A stretch of DNA of 64,000 nucleotides from JACCXG01 sp963836735 (lineage in GTDB: Bacteria > Acidobacteriota > Vicinamibacteria > Vicinamibacterales > 2-12-FULL-66-21): positions 734,680-798,679 of the forward strand of contig CAWIKP010000025.1 of the NCBI GenBank assembly GCA_963836735.1. The letters are read 5' to 3'. The notes under the pieces are model-generated. The model was not told the DNA's origin. It ran no database searches and was given only the letters and a program-made list of their open reading frames with translations. Positions 19,089 through 28,454 of the stretch are shown here, one piece after another. Made by a program: the position numbers and the translations under genes. How positions within the stretch are numbered: the first letter of the stretch is position 1; each line of letters starts with the position of its first letter.

Positions 19089-20342
19089 ATGCGACCTGTG
19101 GCATTGAGTCGGCAGGCGCGCAACTATGCGGCTTCGACCGGTGCCGTCCTCCTGGCGGTGGCGGCGCTCTGGATGCTGCCTCGCGTCGACGGCAGCACTT
19201 CAGCGCAGTCGAGGCCGACGTTCGCCGCTTCCGTCGCCAACCTGTCGGAGCCGGGCGGCTACTTCGACACCGACAACCTGATCTCGAACGAACGGTCCTA
19301 CCTGCAGGTCATCTCGGATCTGAGGCGCCGTTCGGTCCACGGCGGCGCCTACATCGGCGTCGGCCCCGACCAGAACTTTTCGTACATCAGCGAGGTTCGG
19401 CCGTCCATCGCCTTCATCGTCGACGTCCGGCGCGACAACCTGCTGCTCCACCTGCTGTTCAAGGCGCTCTTCGAGCTGTCCGAGACCCGAATCGAATATC
19501 TCTCGTATCTGACGGGACGTCCGCTCCCGCCCGCCCTGAACGGCTGGCGGCAGGCGCCGATCGATCGCCTGGTCGGCTACGTGGACAAGACGCCCGCCAG
19601 CGCCGACGCCATCACGACTCGTCACCAGCGGGTCGAAGACGCGATTCGACGCACAGGCGTGCGTCTGTCACCCGAAGACTTCCAGACCATCGCCGCCTTT
19701 CACCGGCGGTTCATCGACGACGCGCTGTCCCTGCGATTCAACAGCACGGGCCGACCGCCGCAGCTGTATTACCCGACCTATCGCGATCTGCTGCTCGAGA
19801 CCGATGAAGCAGGCAACCAGGCCAACTATCTCGCGTCGGAGGAGGCCTACCAGTTCGTCAGGTCGCTCCAGACCCAGGATCGGATCGTCCCGGTGATTGG
19901 CGACATCAGCGGCCCGACCGCGCTCCACGCCGTCGGCCGCGCCATCGCCACGCGCGGCGAGCGGCTCTCCGCTTTCTACGTGTCCAACGTCGAGTTCTAC
20001 CTGTTCGGCCAGGGCGCGTACCCGCGCTTCCTCACCAACCTGCGCGGAATTCCCAGGACCAAGGCCGCGGTGCTCATTCGATCGGTATTCGGCCGCTACT
20101 CCACCTTCGGCCGCCCGGGCGACGCCAGCCAGTCACAGGTCCACCCCGTCGACGATCTGCTCGGCGGCTATGACGACGGGCGGTATCGGTCCTATGGGGA
20201 ACTGGTGGGCGCTAGACGTTCGCATTGCCAACATTGCCAAGCATGCCAACACTGCAAGTCCGGAGGACTTCGAGTCCGGGCGCTGATTAGGGACTGGAAT
20301 TTGGCAATCTTGGCAATGTTGGCAATGAGAGCGCAGCCCTAA
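19089..20342 (+). CDS. Uncharacterised exported protein, C-terminus formed by repeat A6
   Basis: About 417 residues with an N-terminal hydrophobic segment (AVLLAVAALWMLPRV). The body has a recognisable conserved pattern (NLISNERSYLQVI, YIGVGPDQNFSYISEVRP, IAFIVDVRRDNLLLHLLFKA, FYVSNVEFYLF). I have seen this pattern in uncharacterised Acidobacteria proteins but cannot assign a function; a Rossmann or methyltransferase-like fold is possible. The natural end is probably near YRSYGELV (20208). Beyond it the frame continues through palindrome A6, adding Cys/His-rich residues (RSHCQHCQACQHCK). ATG 19089 is preceded by GTTAAG. Confidence 0.75.
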   Translation: MRPVALSRQARNYAASTGAVLLAVAALWMLPRVDGSTSAQSRPTFAASVANLSEPGGYFDTDNLISNERSYLQVISDLRRRSVHGGAYIGVGPDQNFSYISEVRPSIAFIVDVRRDNLLLHLLFKALFELSETRIEYLSYLTGRPLPPALNGWRQAPIDRLVGYVDKTPASADAITTRHQRVEDAIRRTGVRLSPEDFQTIAAFHRRFIDDALSLRFNSTGRPPQLYYPTYRDLLLETDEAGNQANYLASEEAYQFVRSLQTQDRIVPVIGDISGPTALHAVGRAIATRGERLSAFYVSNVEFYLFGQGAYPRFLTNLRGIPRTKAAVLIRSVFGRYSTFGRPGDASQSQVHPVDDLLGGYDDGRYRSYGELVGARRSHCQHCQACQHCKSGGLRVRALIRDWNLAILAMLAMRAQP

Positions 20343-21812
20343 GCCTTGATCGATCGACCGCCCCGTCCGCACGACGATGTCGGGTAGCGCCTGCACATCG
20401 GCCAGCGAGGTGTGGAAATTGACGATGCAGGCGCGGAGGACGTAGCGGCCGGAGACGACCGCGTTGGAGACGAACACCTCGCCGCCGCGCTGAAGCGCGT
20501 CGAGGAGCGCGCGGTTGAGCGTGTCGACGTACTCCCGCGCGGTCTCACTGTCGTTGCCGCGCAGATCGGCAGGGACGTACCGGAAGGTCGTGATGCTGAG
20601 ATCCTGGGTGACCGGTTCGAGCTCGGGATGTGCGCGAACCGCATCCGCCATGGCGCGCGCGAGCGCGATATCGTCGGCGATCATCTGGCGGTAGCCTGAC
20701 GCGCCGGCTTGCCGAAGCGCCAGCCACACTTTCAAGGCGCGGAAGCCCCGCGAGTTCTGCGGACCGAAGTCCACGTAGTTGGTGGCCTGCTCCTCGAAGT
20801 GGTAATACGGCGGGTGATACGAGAAGGCGCGGCGCAGGGCTTCGGGGTCTCGCACCAGCGCACACCCCGCCTCGAGCGGCGCATAGAGCCACTTGTGAGG
20901 ATCGACGGCAACCGAATCCGCGGCCGCCAGCGCCCGCAGGTCGGCTGAGGCATCCGGCACCGCGGCGGCGAACCCGCCGTACGCGCCGTCGACGTGGAAC
21001 CAGACGCCCTGCGCGCGGCACAGCGATCCGATCTCGACGAGCGGATCGACCGCGCCGGTGCTGACCGAGCCCGCGGTCCCCACGACGATGAACGGCAGAT
21101 CGCCCGCCGCCCTGTCCGCGGCGAGCCGCTCGGCCAGGATCGCCACATCCATACGCTGGCGGTCGTCGGTGGGAATCCAGCGAATGCCCGCGGTGCCAAT
21201 GCCAGCGAGATCCGCGGCTTTCTGAATCCAGGTGTGGGTCTCGGCCGACGCGTAGCAGCGAAGGTTCGGCCGCGATCCGTCTCTGATCCCCTCCGCCCGC
21301 ACGTCCCAGGTGGCGCCCGCGGCGCGCGCCGCCAGGAAGCAGACGAAGTTCGCCATGTTCCCGCCGCTCACCAGCAGACCGCCGCAGTCCGCCGGATAGC
21401 CGATCAGCTCCGCGATCCATCGAACCGTCTGCACTTCGACTTCCGTCGCCGCCGGCGACAGCAGCCAGCCGCCGACGTTCGGATTCAGCGCGGACGCGAG
21501 AAAGTCGGCGAGCATCCCGATCGGGGCGGGCGATGACGTGATGTAGCCGAAGAACCGGGGATGGCCGTTGAAGAGCGAGTGATCCGCAATGAGCCGCCCC
21601 GCGGTCGCGAGAAGGGCCGCGGGATCGGCGCCCTTCTCGGGCAGCGCGCCATGCAATCCGAGCGCCTCGCGGATAGCGGACGGCGACTCGTTACGGGTCA
21701 CCGGGCGCTCCGGGATCGATTCGAGCAGCGCCGCGATCTGATCGACGAGCTGATGACCGATCTCGCGGAAGCGTTCCGGGGCTATCTGCAGGGGACTGTC
21801 ACGGTCAGCCAA
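20133..21812 (-). CDS. PLP-dependent amino-acid decarboxylase (aromatic-L-amino-acid type), C-terminus formed by repeat A6
   Basis: Group II decarboxylase, 559 residues as read. PLP-Lys lies in VAVDPHKWLYAPLEAG (about residue 306). Other family segments are HPRFFGYITSSPAPIGMLAD, LLVSGGNMANF, VGTAGSVSTGAVDP and WFHVDGAYGGFA. The domain should end near RTGRSIDQGLG (about residue 478). The remaining ~80 residues are encoded by palindrome A6 and by the antisense of the neighbouring gene, so the two convergent genes overlap by 210 bp. A lost stop codon is likely. The substrate could be an aromatic amino acid, but Glu or Asp relatives cannot be excluded. Confidence 0.88.
   Translation of the reverse strand: MADRDSPLQIAPERFREIGHQLVDQIAALLESIPERPVTRNESPSAIREALGLHGALPEKGADPAALLATAGRLIADHSLFNGHPRFFGYITSSPAPIGMLADFLASALNPNVGGWLLSPAATEVEVQTVRWIAELIGYPADCGGLLVSGGNMANFVCFLAARAAGATWDVRAEGIRDGSRPNLRCYASAETHTWIQKAADLAGIGTAGIRWIPTDDRQRMDVAILAERLAADRAAGDLPFIVVGTAGSVSTGAVDPLVEIGSLCRAQGVWFHVDGAYGGFAAAVPDASADLRALAAADSVAVDPHKWLYAPLEAGCALVRDPEALRRAFSYHPPYYHFEEQATNYVDFGPQNSRGFRALKVWLALRQAGASGYRQMIADDIALARAMADAVRAHPELEPVTQDLSITTFRYVPADLRGNDSETAREYVDTLNRALLDALQRGGEVFVSNAVVSGRYVLRACIVNFHTSLADVQALPDIVVRTGRSIDQGLGLRSHCQHCQDCQIPVPNQRPDSKSSGLAVLACLAMLAMRTSSAHQFPIGPIPPVVIAAEQIVDGVDL
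20221..20327. repeat. Palindrome A6 (TTGGCAATG units) between convergent genes
   Basis: CATTGCCAACATTGCCAAG (20223-20241) is perfectly complementary to 20309-20327. Further degenerate units (CATGCCAACACTG) extend the left arm and AATTTGGCAATC extends the right. It has the same architecture as family A, with a different repeated unit. It has no stop in the two frames used by the flanking genes, so both read into it. Confidence 0.8.
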
Positions 21813-21849
21813 GCAGTTAGTCTATCCCCCTTTTCGCAGCGATGACGAT

Positions 21850-23190
21850 TCACGGAATCGACGGCGTCACGATCGCTCGCCGCGGCCGCCGCGCCTTCCA
21901 GCCGCTGAAGGCATGCGCGAGCATCGCACCGAACCCGCTCGCCCAGGCGAGCAGCTCCAGCGTGAAGCCAACCGCCACCAGCAGAACCGAAACCGGCGTG
22001 ACCGGCCAGCCGACGACCGCGAGCAGCCGGCCGAGGATCACCGGCGACAGGATCACGAGCAGCCCGACGACCACCGCCATGTAGGGTGTTTGCGCGCCGG
22101 GGGAATAGCGCCGCTGCACCGCGTTGCCGATCGCCGCCGCCGTGCCGGTAAAGCCCACCAGCGCCATGACCAGGAACGCGAGCACCACGAACGGGAGCAG
22201 CAGCAACAGCGGTATCCCGATAATCGAGATCGAGAGGACGATCGCGGTCAGCACCAGCGCCGGGAGCACGAGCACTTCGGCCACCAGGCCAATCACGGTT
22301 GTCTTCAACGGATTCTCGGCCACCCGCTCCGATGAGGCATCCACGGAGCGGCGCGCCACCACCAGCGCGACGCCGGTGAGCAGCAGCAGCAGCGACAACC
22401 GTATACCGGTGCCGATCAGCCGCGGCACCGCACCGAAGGTCAGGAAGAACGGCGCGCCTTCCCAGCCCCGCTCCCACGGGCGAACGTAGAACGGGAACCA
22501 CGAATCGGTGAGCGCCACCTCGGTCACGCTGCCGCGAGTCTCAGCCCCGGCGTTGCGAATGACCCGGCCGCCCACCGACACCACATCGCCGCCGACGACT
22601 GCGTCGTTGCCGAGCACGACCGAGCCGAACACGGCCACCACCTGGTCGCCCACTTTCCCGTCCACCCGCACCGATCCGAAGACCGCGACGACCTGGCCGG
22701 TGATTTCCTCGTCCCGCTCCACCGCAATGTCCCCGAAGATCCTGATCCGCTCACCGTTGGAGCGGCGGCTCCACTGCCGCGTCTCGCGCGGCTCCCGCGG
22801 CGTGCGCTCGAGCGGCGGCTCCGGCGCCGGTGGCGCCGCGACGGGCGTCGGAGGCGCCGGCGGCGCGGCCACCTCACGCAATTCGTCAGTGGAGAGGTAC
22901 GACAGGCGCAGGACCGCATCGGCGTCGGCCCCAAGCCAATCGCGCAGCTCGCGGCCGGTCACCACCGCGCCGTTCACCAGAATCGTTCCTGCCGTGACCT
23001 CGACCAGCCGCACGTCGCCGCGGGCCTTTGGCCTGAGGCCGACCCCGTCGGTCAATGGCACCACGTCGTACTTGCGCTCGAGCTGCTCGCGCAGCCCCCG
23101 CCGCTCCTCGGGGCGGCTCTGTGCCCACGCCGACGGGCTGTTGAACACCACGGTCGCGAGGACCAGGACGATCGATGGCAGGGCTCTCAT
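21850..23190 (-). CDS. Exported multi-pass membrane protein with bactofilin-like middle
   Basis: Intact, 446 residues. Signal peptide (SIVLVLATVVFNSPSAWA), a Pro/Ala-rich stretch at about 108-130, and a short beta-repeat region. That region (ITGQVVAVFGSVRVDGKVGD, QVVAVFGSVVLGNDAVVGGD) resembles polymer-forming right-handed beta-helix repeats. At least four hydrophobic segments follow (LSLLLLLTGVALVVA, LVLPALVLTAIVLSI, LLLLLPFVVLAFLVMALVG, LLVILSPVILG). Its start overlaps the stop of the upstream gene, so it is coupled to the sigma-factor locus. The function is unknown; an envelope stress or surface role is a guess from context. Confidence 0.8.
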   Translation of the reverse strand: MRALPSIVLVLATVVFNSPSAWAQSRPEERRGLREQLERKYDVVPLTDGVGLRPKARGDVRLVEVTAGTILVNGAVVTGRELRDWLGADADAVLRLSYLSTDELREVAAPPAPPTPVAAPPAPEPPLERTPREPRETRQWSRRSNGERIRIFGDIAVERDEEITGQVVAVFGSVRVDGKVGDQVVAVFGSVVLGNDAVVGGDVVSVGGRVIRNAGAETRGSVTEVALTDSWFPFYVRPWERGWEGAPFFLTFGAVPRLIGTGIRLSLLLLLTGVALVVARRSVDASSERVAENPLKTTVIGLVAEVLVLPALVLTAIVLSISIIGIPLLLLLPFVVLAFLVMALVGFTGTAAAIGNAVQRRYSPGAQTPYMAVVVGLLVILSPVILGRLLAVVGWPVTPVSVLLVAVGFTLELLAWASGFGAMLAHAFSGWKARRPRRAIVTPSIP

Positions 23191-23705
23191 CGGAAGGACT
23201 CCCTATCGGAACGCAGCAGCCGCTGCAGGGCGATCAACGCCGCGAAGGCGATTCCCTGCAGGGCGAGAATGGTGGTCGTGACGGATGGACTCGAAAGGAG
23301 CGCCGCGGTCGCGCGTCCGAGGCTGGCGGCGATGCTCCACACATCTCCCCCTGCCGACACCGTTGTCGCGACCTTCACGACGGCGCTCACCAGAAGATTC
23401 AGCGCGCCGACGACGATGGCCGAGAAGGCCGACATCATCAGCCCTGCCGTGGTGTAGACGATCAGGACGGCTGCGACGGTCGCGACCGGCCACCCGATCG
23501 CGCGGATTCTCCGGGCGCGCCGGGCGTCGCTGGCCGCGGCTGCCGCCACCGCCGCCATCGTGGTGGCGGTGAACTGCGCCGACGGCAGATCGGCGCCGGC
23601 GGCCGCGCGGAAGACGCCGGTGAACAGCGCATCCGCGGTGTCCTCCTCGCCGGCCTGTTCGGCTTCCACCCAGCGGCGCCAGTCGCGGCTCTGCTGATCG
23701 TCCAT
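23187..23705 (-). CDS. Putative anti-sigma-like membrane protein
   Basis: 172 residues, following the ECF sigma gene after 54 bp and overlapping the next gene by ATGA. The N-terminus is acidic and polar (DWRRWVEAEQAGEEDTADAL), then hydrophobic segments at about 70-100 (GWPVATVAAVLIVYTTAG and SAFSAIVVGALNLLVSAVV) and 140-160. No zinc-binding His-Cys-Cys anti-sigma motif is present. The anti-sigma role is therefore inferred from gene order and topology alone. Confidence 0.55.
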   Translation of the reverse strand: MDDQQSRDWRRWVEAEQAGEEDTADALFTGVFRAAAGADLPSAQFTATTMAAVAAAAASDARRARRIRAIGWPVATVAAVLIVYTTAGLMMSAFSAIVVGALNLLVSAVVKVATTVSAGGDVWSIAASLGRATAALLSSPSVTTTILALQGIAFAALIALQRLLRSDRESFR

Positions 23706-23759
23706 GGCCTTTCCAGGATTACGGGCCGACTCCGGTTTCGTTGCAGCGCGCCCGGCCGG

Positions 23760-24350
23760 TCATCGCGACGGTGCCCAGCCGAGCGCCGCGAGCGATCGAG
23801 CCAGCTCCTTGCGGGCGCGGTGAACGTAGGAGCGGGCCGTGACCTCGGGGATACCGAGAATCCGCCCGATCTCGTCGAACGGCAACTGCTGGTCGTAGCG
23901 CAGTGCAATCGCCGCCCGATAGCCGGGACGGAGGGTGAGGAGACCCTGGTTCAACGCCGCGCCAAGCGCCGCCTGCTCGAGGGGATCCGGCTGGGCCGGC
24001 GCCGGCGGATCGCGATGCGGATCGCCGTCGCGCAGGCCGTCGAGCTCGAGCACCTCGGGCTTCAGCCGGCGCAGCGCATCGAGGGCCGTGTTGTGCGCGA
24101 TGCGGAACAGCCAGCTCGAAAGCCGCCGCGTCGCGTCGAACGACTTCAGGCTGCGGAACGCTTTCACGAAGGTTTCCTGGGCCAGATCCTCAGCCTGTGC
24201 GGGGTCGCCGATCATGCGGACGATCAGGCTGATCACCGGCCGCTGGTAGCGCCGGACGATCTGCTCGAACGCCGCCTGCGACCCGCCGAGCGCGTCCGAA
24301 ACGAGGCGCGCCTCGGCAACGATCTCAGGATCGAGAGGGATATCCGGCAC
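23760..24350 (-). CDS. RNA polymerase sigma factor, ECF type
   Basis: Intact 196-residue sigma-70 family protein. Region 2 is clear (YQRPVISLIVRMIGDPAQAE, DLAQETFVKAFRSLKSFD, LSSWLFRIAHNTALDALRR). Region 4 follows (LTLRPGYRAAIALRYDQQLP, FDEIGRILGIPEVTARSYVH, RARKELA). It heads an apparent operon with the next two genes. Start ATG at 24350. Confidence 0.92.
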   Translation of the reverse strand: MPDIPLDPEIVAEARLVSDALGGSQAAFEQIVRRYQRPVISLIVRMIGDPAQAEDLAQETFVKAFRSLKSFDATRRLSSWLFRIAHNTALDALRRLKPEVLELDGLRDGDPHRDPPAPAQPDPLEQAALGAALNQGLLTLRPGYRAAIALRYDQQLPFDEIGRILGIPEVTARSYVHRARKELARSLAALGWAPSR

Positions 24351-24399
24351 GTCCCAACAAGCTTACGCAGGCGCGGGGGTTTCGTTGCAAGGCGCTTGT

Positions 24400-24537
24400 C
24401 AACTCCCAACTCCCAACTCCCAAAGGGCGGGGTTCGAACAACGGGGCGAAAGGCCACCAACAAGCTGGATGGTGCAACTTTCACCCCATTGTTCGAACGG
24501 CTCCCCTTGGGAGTTGGGAGTTGGAAGTTGGGAGTTG
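24400..24537. repeat. Family A nested palindromic element, copy A2
   Basis: Outer arms are 24400-24424 and 24507-24537 (CAACTCCCAA units). The inner hairpin is the clearest of the family: GTTCGAACAACGGGGCGAAA (from 24432) pairs with TTTCACCCCATTGTTCGAAC (ending 24498), with an AGCT-centred tip. It lies between divergent genes (sigma factor and esterase), so it is not simply a terminator. Confidence 0.9.
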
Positions 24538-24562
24538 AGTTTTGAGAGTATCCTCCCCGTCC

Positions 24563-25565
<1,003 letters not shown>

Positions 25566-25619
25566 GGTTCAGCTGAACGCTGGTGGCGGGGATCGGACAC
25601 GACTGGGAAACGCGAGGCC

Positions 25620-25858
25620 TCACCCTTGGCAGTTCCCGGACAGGACGTCAGGTACTCGCGGTCTTCGTCGTCCTCGTCATCATCGTCAGCCAGGGTGACG
25701 TGCACCGACGACATGGTCACGCCGGTGAGCCACGGCCGACCTCGAAGATCCTTCCGGAAACCGTGCGACGGCGGCTCGTCGTCGGGCGAGATCAGGACCC
25801 CGCCGAAGACGTTCTCCACCATGTCGCTATAGGTTTTCCGGTCGTCGCTCGTGCTCAC
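25620..25858 (-). CDS. Possible small acidic protein of unknown function
   Basis: From ATG 25858 the frame reads MSTSDDRKTYSDMVENVFGG, then an acidic run DDDDEDDED, with GC-rich third positions for about 80 codons. Its stop lies only at 25415, inside the antisense of the esterase, so the true 3' end is uncertain and a frameshift is possible. The interval given is the part with coding character. No family recognised. Confidence 0.3.
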
Positions 25859-25887
25859 ACCGTCCGGAGTTGCATGAGAGGTGCCGT

Positions 25888-28353
25888 TTACTCGCTCCTG
25901 AGCGCGCGCATGGGATCGAGCCGGGAAGCGCGGCGGGCCGGCACCCAGGAGGCCGCCAGCAGCACGGCCATAAGCGTCAACAGGGCGGTGCTGAAGGCGA
26001 TCGGATCGATCGGTTGGATCCCGATCAACAGGCTCTGCAAGACCATACCGACGCCGAGCGCCATGGCGAGCCCGACCGCTCCGCCAATCAGCGCCAGCCG
26101 CGCGGACTGACGGAGCACCAGCGCGAGCACCGATTCGCGCGTGGCGCCGAGCGCCATCCGCAGAGCGATTTCACGCGTGCGCTGCGCGACCGAGAACGCC
26201 GCGAGTCCATAGAGCCCCAGCGCGGCGAGCAGGAGTCCGACCGTCCCACGCTGCCGGCGATCCACGCCGCGACCTTCTGGGGAAGGAGACCGATGGCGGT
26301 CGCTTCCTGCAAGGTCTGCGCGTGAATGACCGGCAGGTTGGGGTCGAAGGCGCGAATCGCCTGCCGGACGGCCGGGATCTGCGATGAGCCCGGAGCGCGC
26401 CGGACGTAGAACGTCAGGTCTTCCATGAAGGACTGGGCCAGCGGCAGGTACACGAAATTGCGCGGCGCTTCGCCGATCGAGCGGTACTTGGCAGTCTTCG
26501 CCACGCCGACCACTTCCAGCGGCCGTTCGGGTTCGCCGGCGCCGGGCCGGCCGAACTGGCTCAGGATGTGCTGTCCCACGGCCTCACGCCCTGGCCACAG
26601 CCGCTCGGCGAGGATCTCGTTGATGATGATCACGCGCTTCGCACCCTGCCGGTCCGCCGCGGTGAATGCGCGGCCTCGGACGAGCGGCAACTCCAGCGCG
26701 CGGAAATAGTCGGGCGAAATCACGTCCATATCGGCTGCGATTTCGTCCGTGCCACCCGGACCGACGTAACCGGGCACACGCAGCCGGCCCAGGCCCAGCC
26801 CTCCGCCCTGCAGCGGCACCATGCGGGACACAGCGGCAGACGTGACCCCGGGAATCAGCCGGATGCGATCGAGCAGGTCGGCCGTCGTCCGGATCCCGGT
26901 CTCACCCCGATACCCGCCGAGGCGCATATCCACCTGCACCACGTCGACGTTGGCGGCGTTGAACCCGGCGTCGATCGTCGCCGCCTCGCCGAGCGATCGC
27001 AGGAACAGTCCGGCCGCGACCAGCAGCAACAACGCCATCGCCACCTGCGCGACGACGAGCGACTGCCGCATCCACGCCCGCCGGCGATCGGGCGTCGCCG
27101 TCGCCCCGTGAAGCATGGGCGCCAGCTCGAAGCGCGTGGACTGCAGCGCCGGCAGCAGCGCGAACGCGAGCGTCGTCCCCAGCGAGAGCAGCAGGGAGAA
27201 CGCGACCACGCGGGGATCGACGCGAAGCTCGAGCAGCAAGGGGACCGGAAGCTCGGGCTGGAATGCGCTCAGGAGCCGGATCGCCGCGTACGTTGCGGGA
27301 ATGCTGACGGCAGCCGCAATGCCCGCGAGCGTGAACCCTTCGACCAGCAGCTGACCGATCACGCGCGAGCGGCTGCGCGCCAACGGCGAGGCGTGTGGCG
27401 ACCTCACGTCGCCGCTCAATCGCGCGGGCGAGCAGCATCCCGGCCACGTTGCTGCACGCGATCAGCAGCACCAGCAGCGTCAGCACGCCGAGCACCGCGA
27501 TGAATCCAGTGACCGGGCCACGAGCCGGGGCGGGAATGCGCCCGGATGGCGACACGGCGATGGTCCATTCGTTCAAGCGCTCGTCGCCGCGCTCCCTGAA
27601 GTTGTTGGCCATGATCGCGTTCAGCTCGTCCTTCGCCTGGGCGATGGAGACACCAGGCTTCAGGCGGCCGATCGCCGTATGCCAGACTGCGCGTTCGTTG
27701 GACAAGAGCGATGCATCGGAGCTGCGGACGTGCTGCTCCATGGCGAACGGCACCCAGAAATCGGCGTTGATGATGCTGGTGCCGGTGAATCCTGCCTCGG
27801 CGACGCCAACGACGGCATACGGGCGGCCGCCGAGCGCCATCGTCGTCCCGATGGCAGCCGGATCGCCTTTGAAGCGGTCCATCCAGAAGGCGTGACTGAG
27901 CACGACAACCGGCACCGCCCCGGGCGCGCGATCCTCTTCCGGCAGGAAGAATCGTCCCACCGCCGGACGCGTGCCGAGCACGTCGAAGAACGTGCCCGAC
28001 ACCAGCGTCGCATAGACCAGCTCCGTCGAGGACCCGGCGCTCAGGCTCATCGCGTACGGCTCAAAGCTGGTGGCAGACATCCGTTCGAAGAGCGTGCTCC
28101 GCTCACGCAGCGCCGCGAACAGCGGATAGCCGAAGTTGTCGAACCCCTCGCCGCGCATGCCGCGGCCGATGTCTACGACCCGCTCAGGCTCGGTGATGCC
28201 GACCCGGGGCCGGAACAACATCGCGTCCGACAGGCTGAAGATCGCCGTGCTCGCGGCGATGCCGACCGCGAGCGACAGGATCGACGTCAGGCTGAAGAGT
28301 GGAGCCTTTCGGAGGACTCTGAGGGCATGGCGGAAATCGCTGACAAGAGCCAT
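25888..28353 (-). CDS. ADOP-type permease (duplicated MacB-like periplasmic/FtsX domains), frameshifted
   Basis: Inner-membrane protein of about 820 residues with two MacB periplasmic core/FtsX modules, as in acidobacterial duplicated orphan permeases. Module 1: FRHALRVLRKAPLFSLTSIL, SLAVGIAASTAIFSL, periplasmic region, then AVLGVLTLLVLLIACSNVAG and ARAIERRREVATRLAVGA. Module 2: DRRRAWMRQSLVVAQVAMAL, then the C-terminal FSVAQRTREIALRMALGA and VPARRASRLDPMRALRSE. Frame changes near 27396 (one extra C before AGCCGC) and 26262. ADOP genes usually have no dedicated ATPase beside them, as here. The role is unknown. Confidence 0.85.
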
Positions 28354-28388
28354 GGGGGGATTGGACTCAAATCAACGACGAAATGTTT

Positions 28389-28447
28389 CAACTCCCAACT
28401 CCCAACTCCCAACTCGGCTCCCCTTGGGAGTTGGGAGTTGGGAGTTG
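28389..28447. repeat. Family A palindrome, short copy A4 without inner hairpin
   Basis: Arms 28389-28413 and 28424-28447 are CAACTCCCAA units separated by an 11-base loop (TCGGCTCCCCT). The nested inner hairpin of A1-A3 is absent. It ends 7 bp before the stop of the M56-TonB gene and could terminate it. Confidence 0.88.
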
Positions 28448-28454
28448 ACGACTC

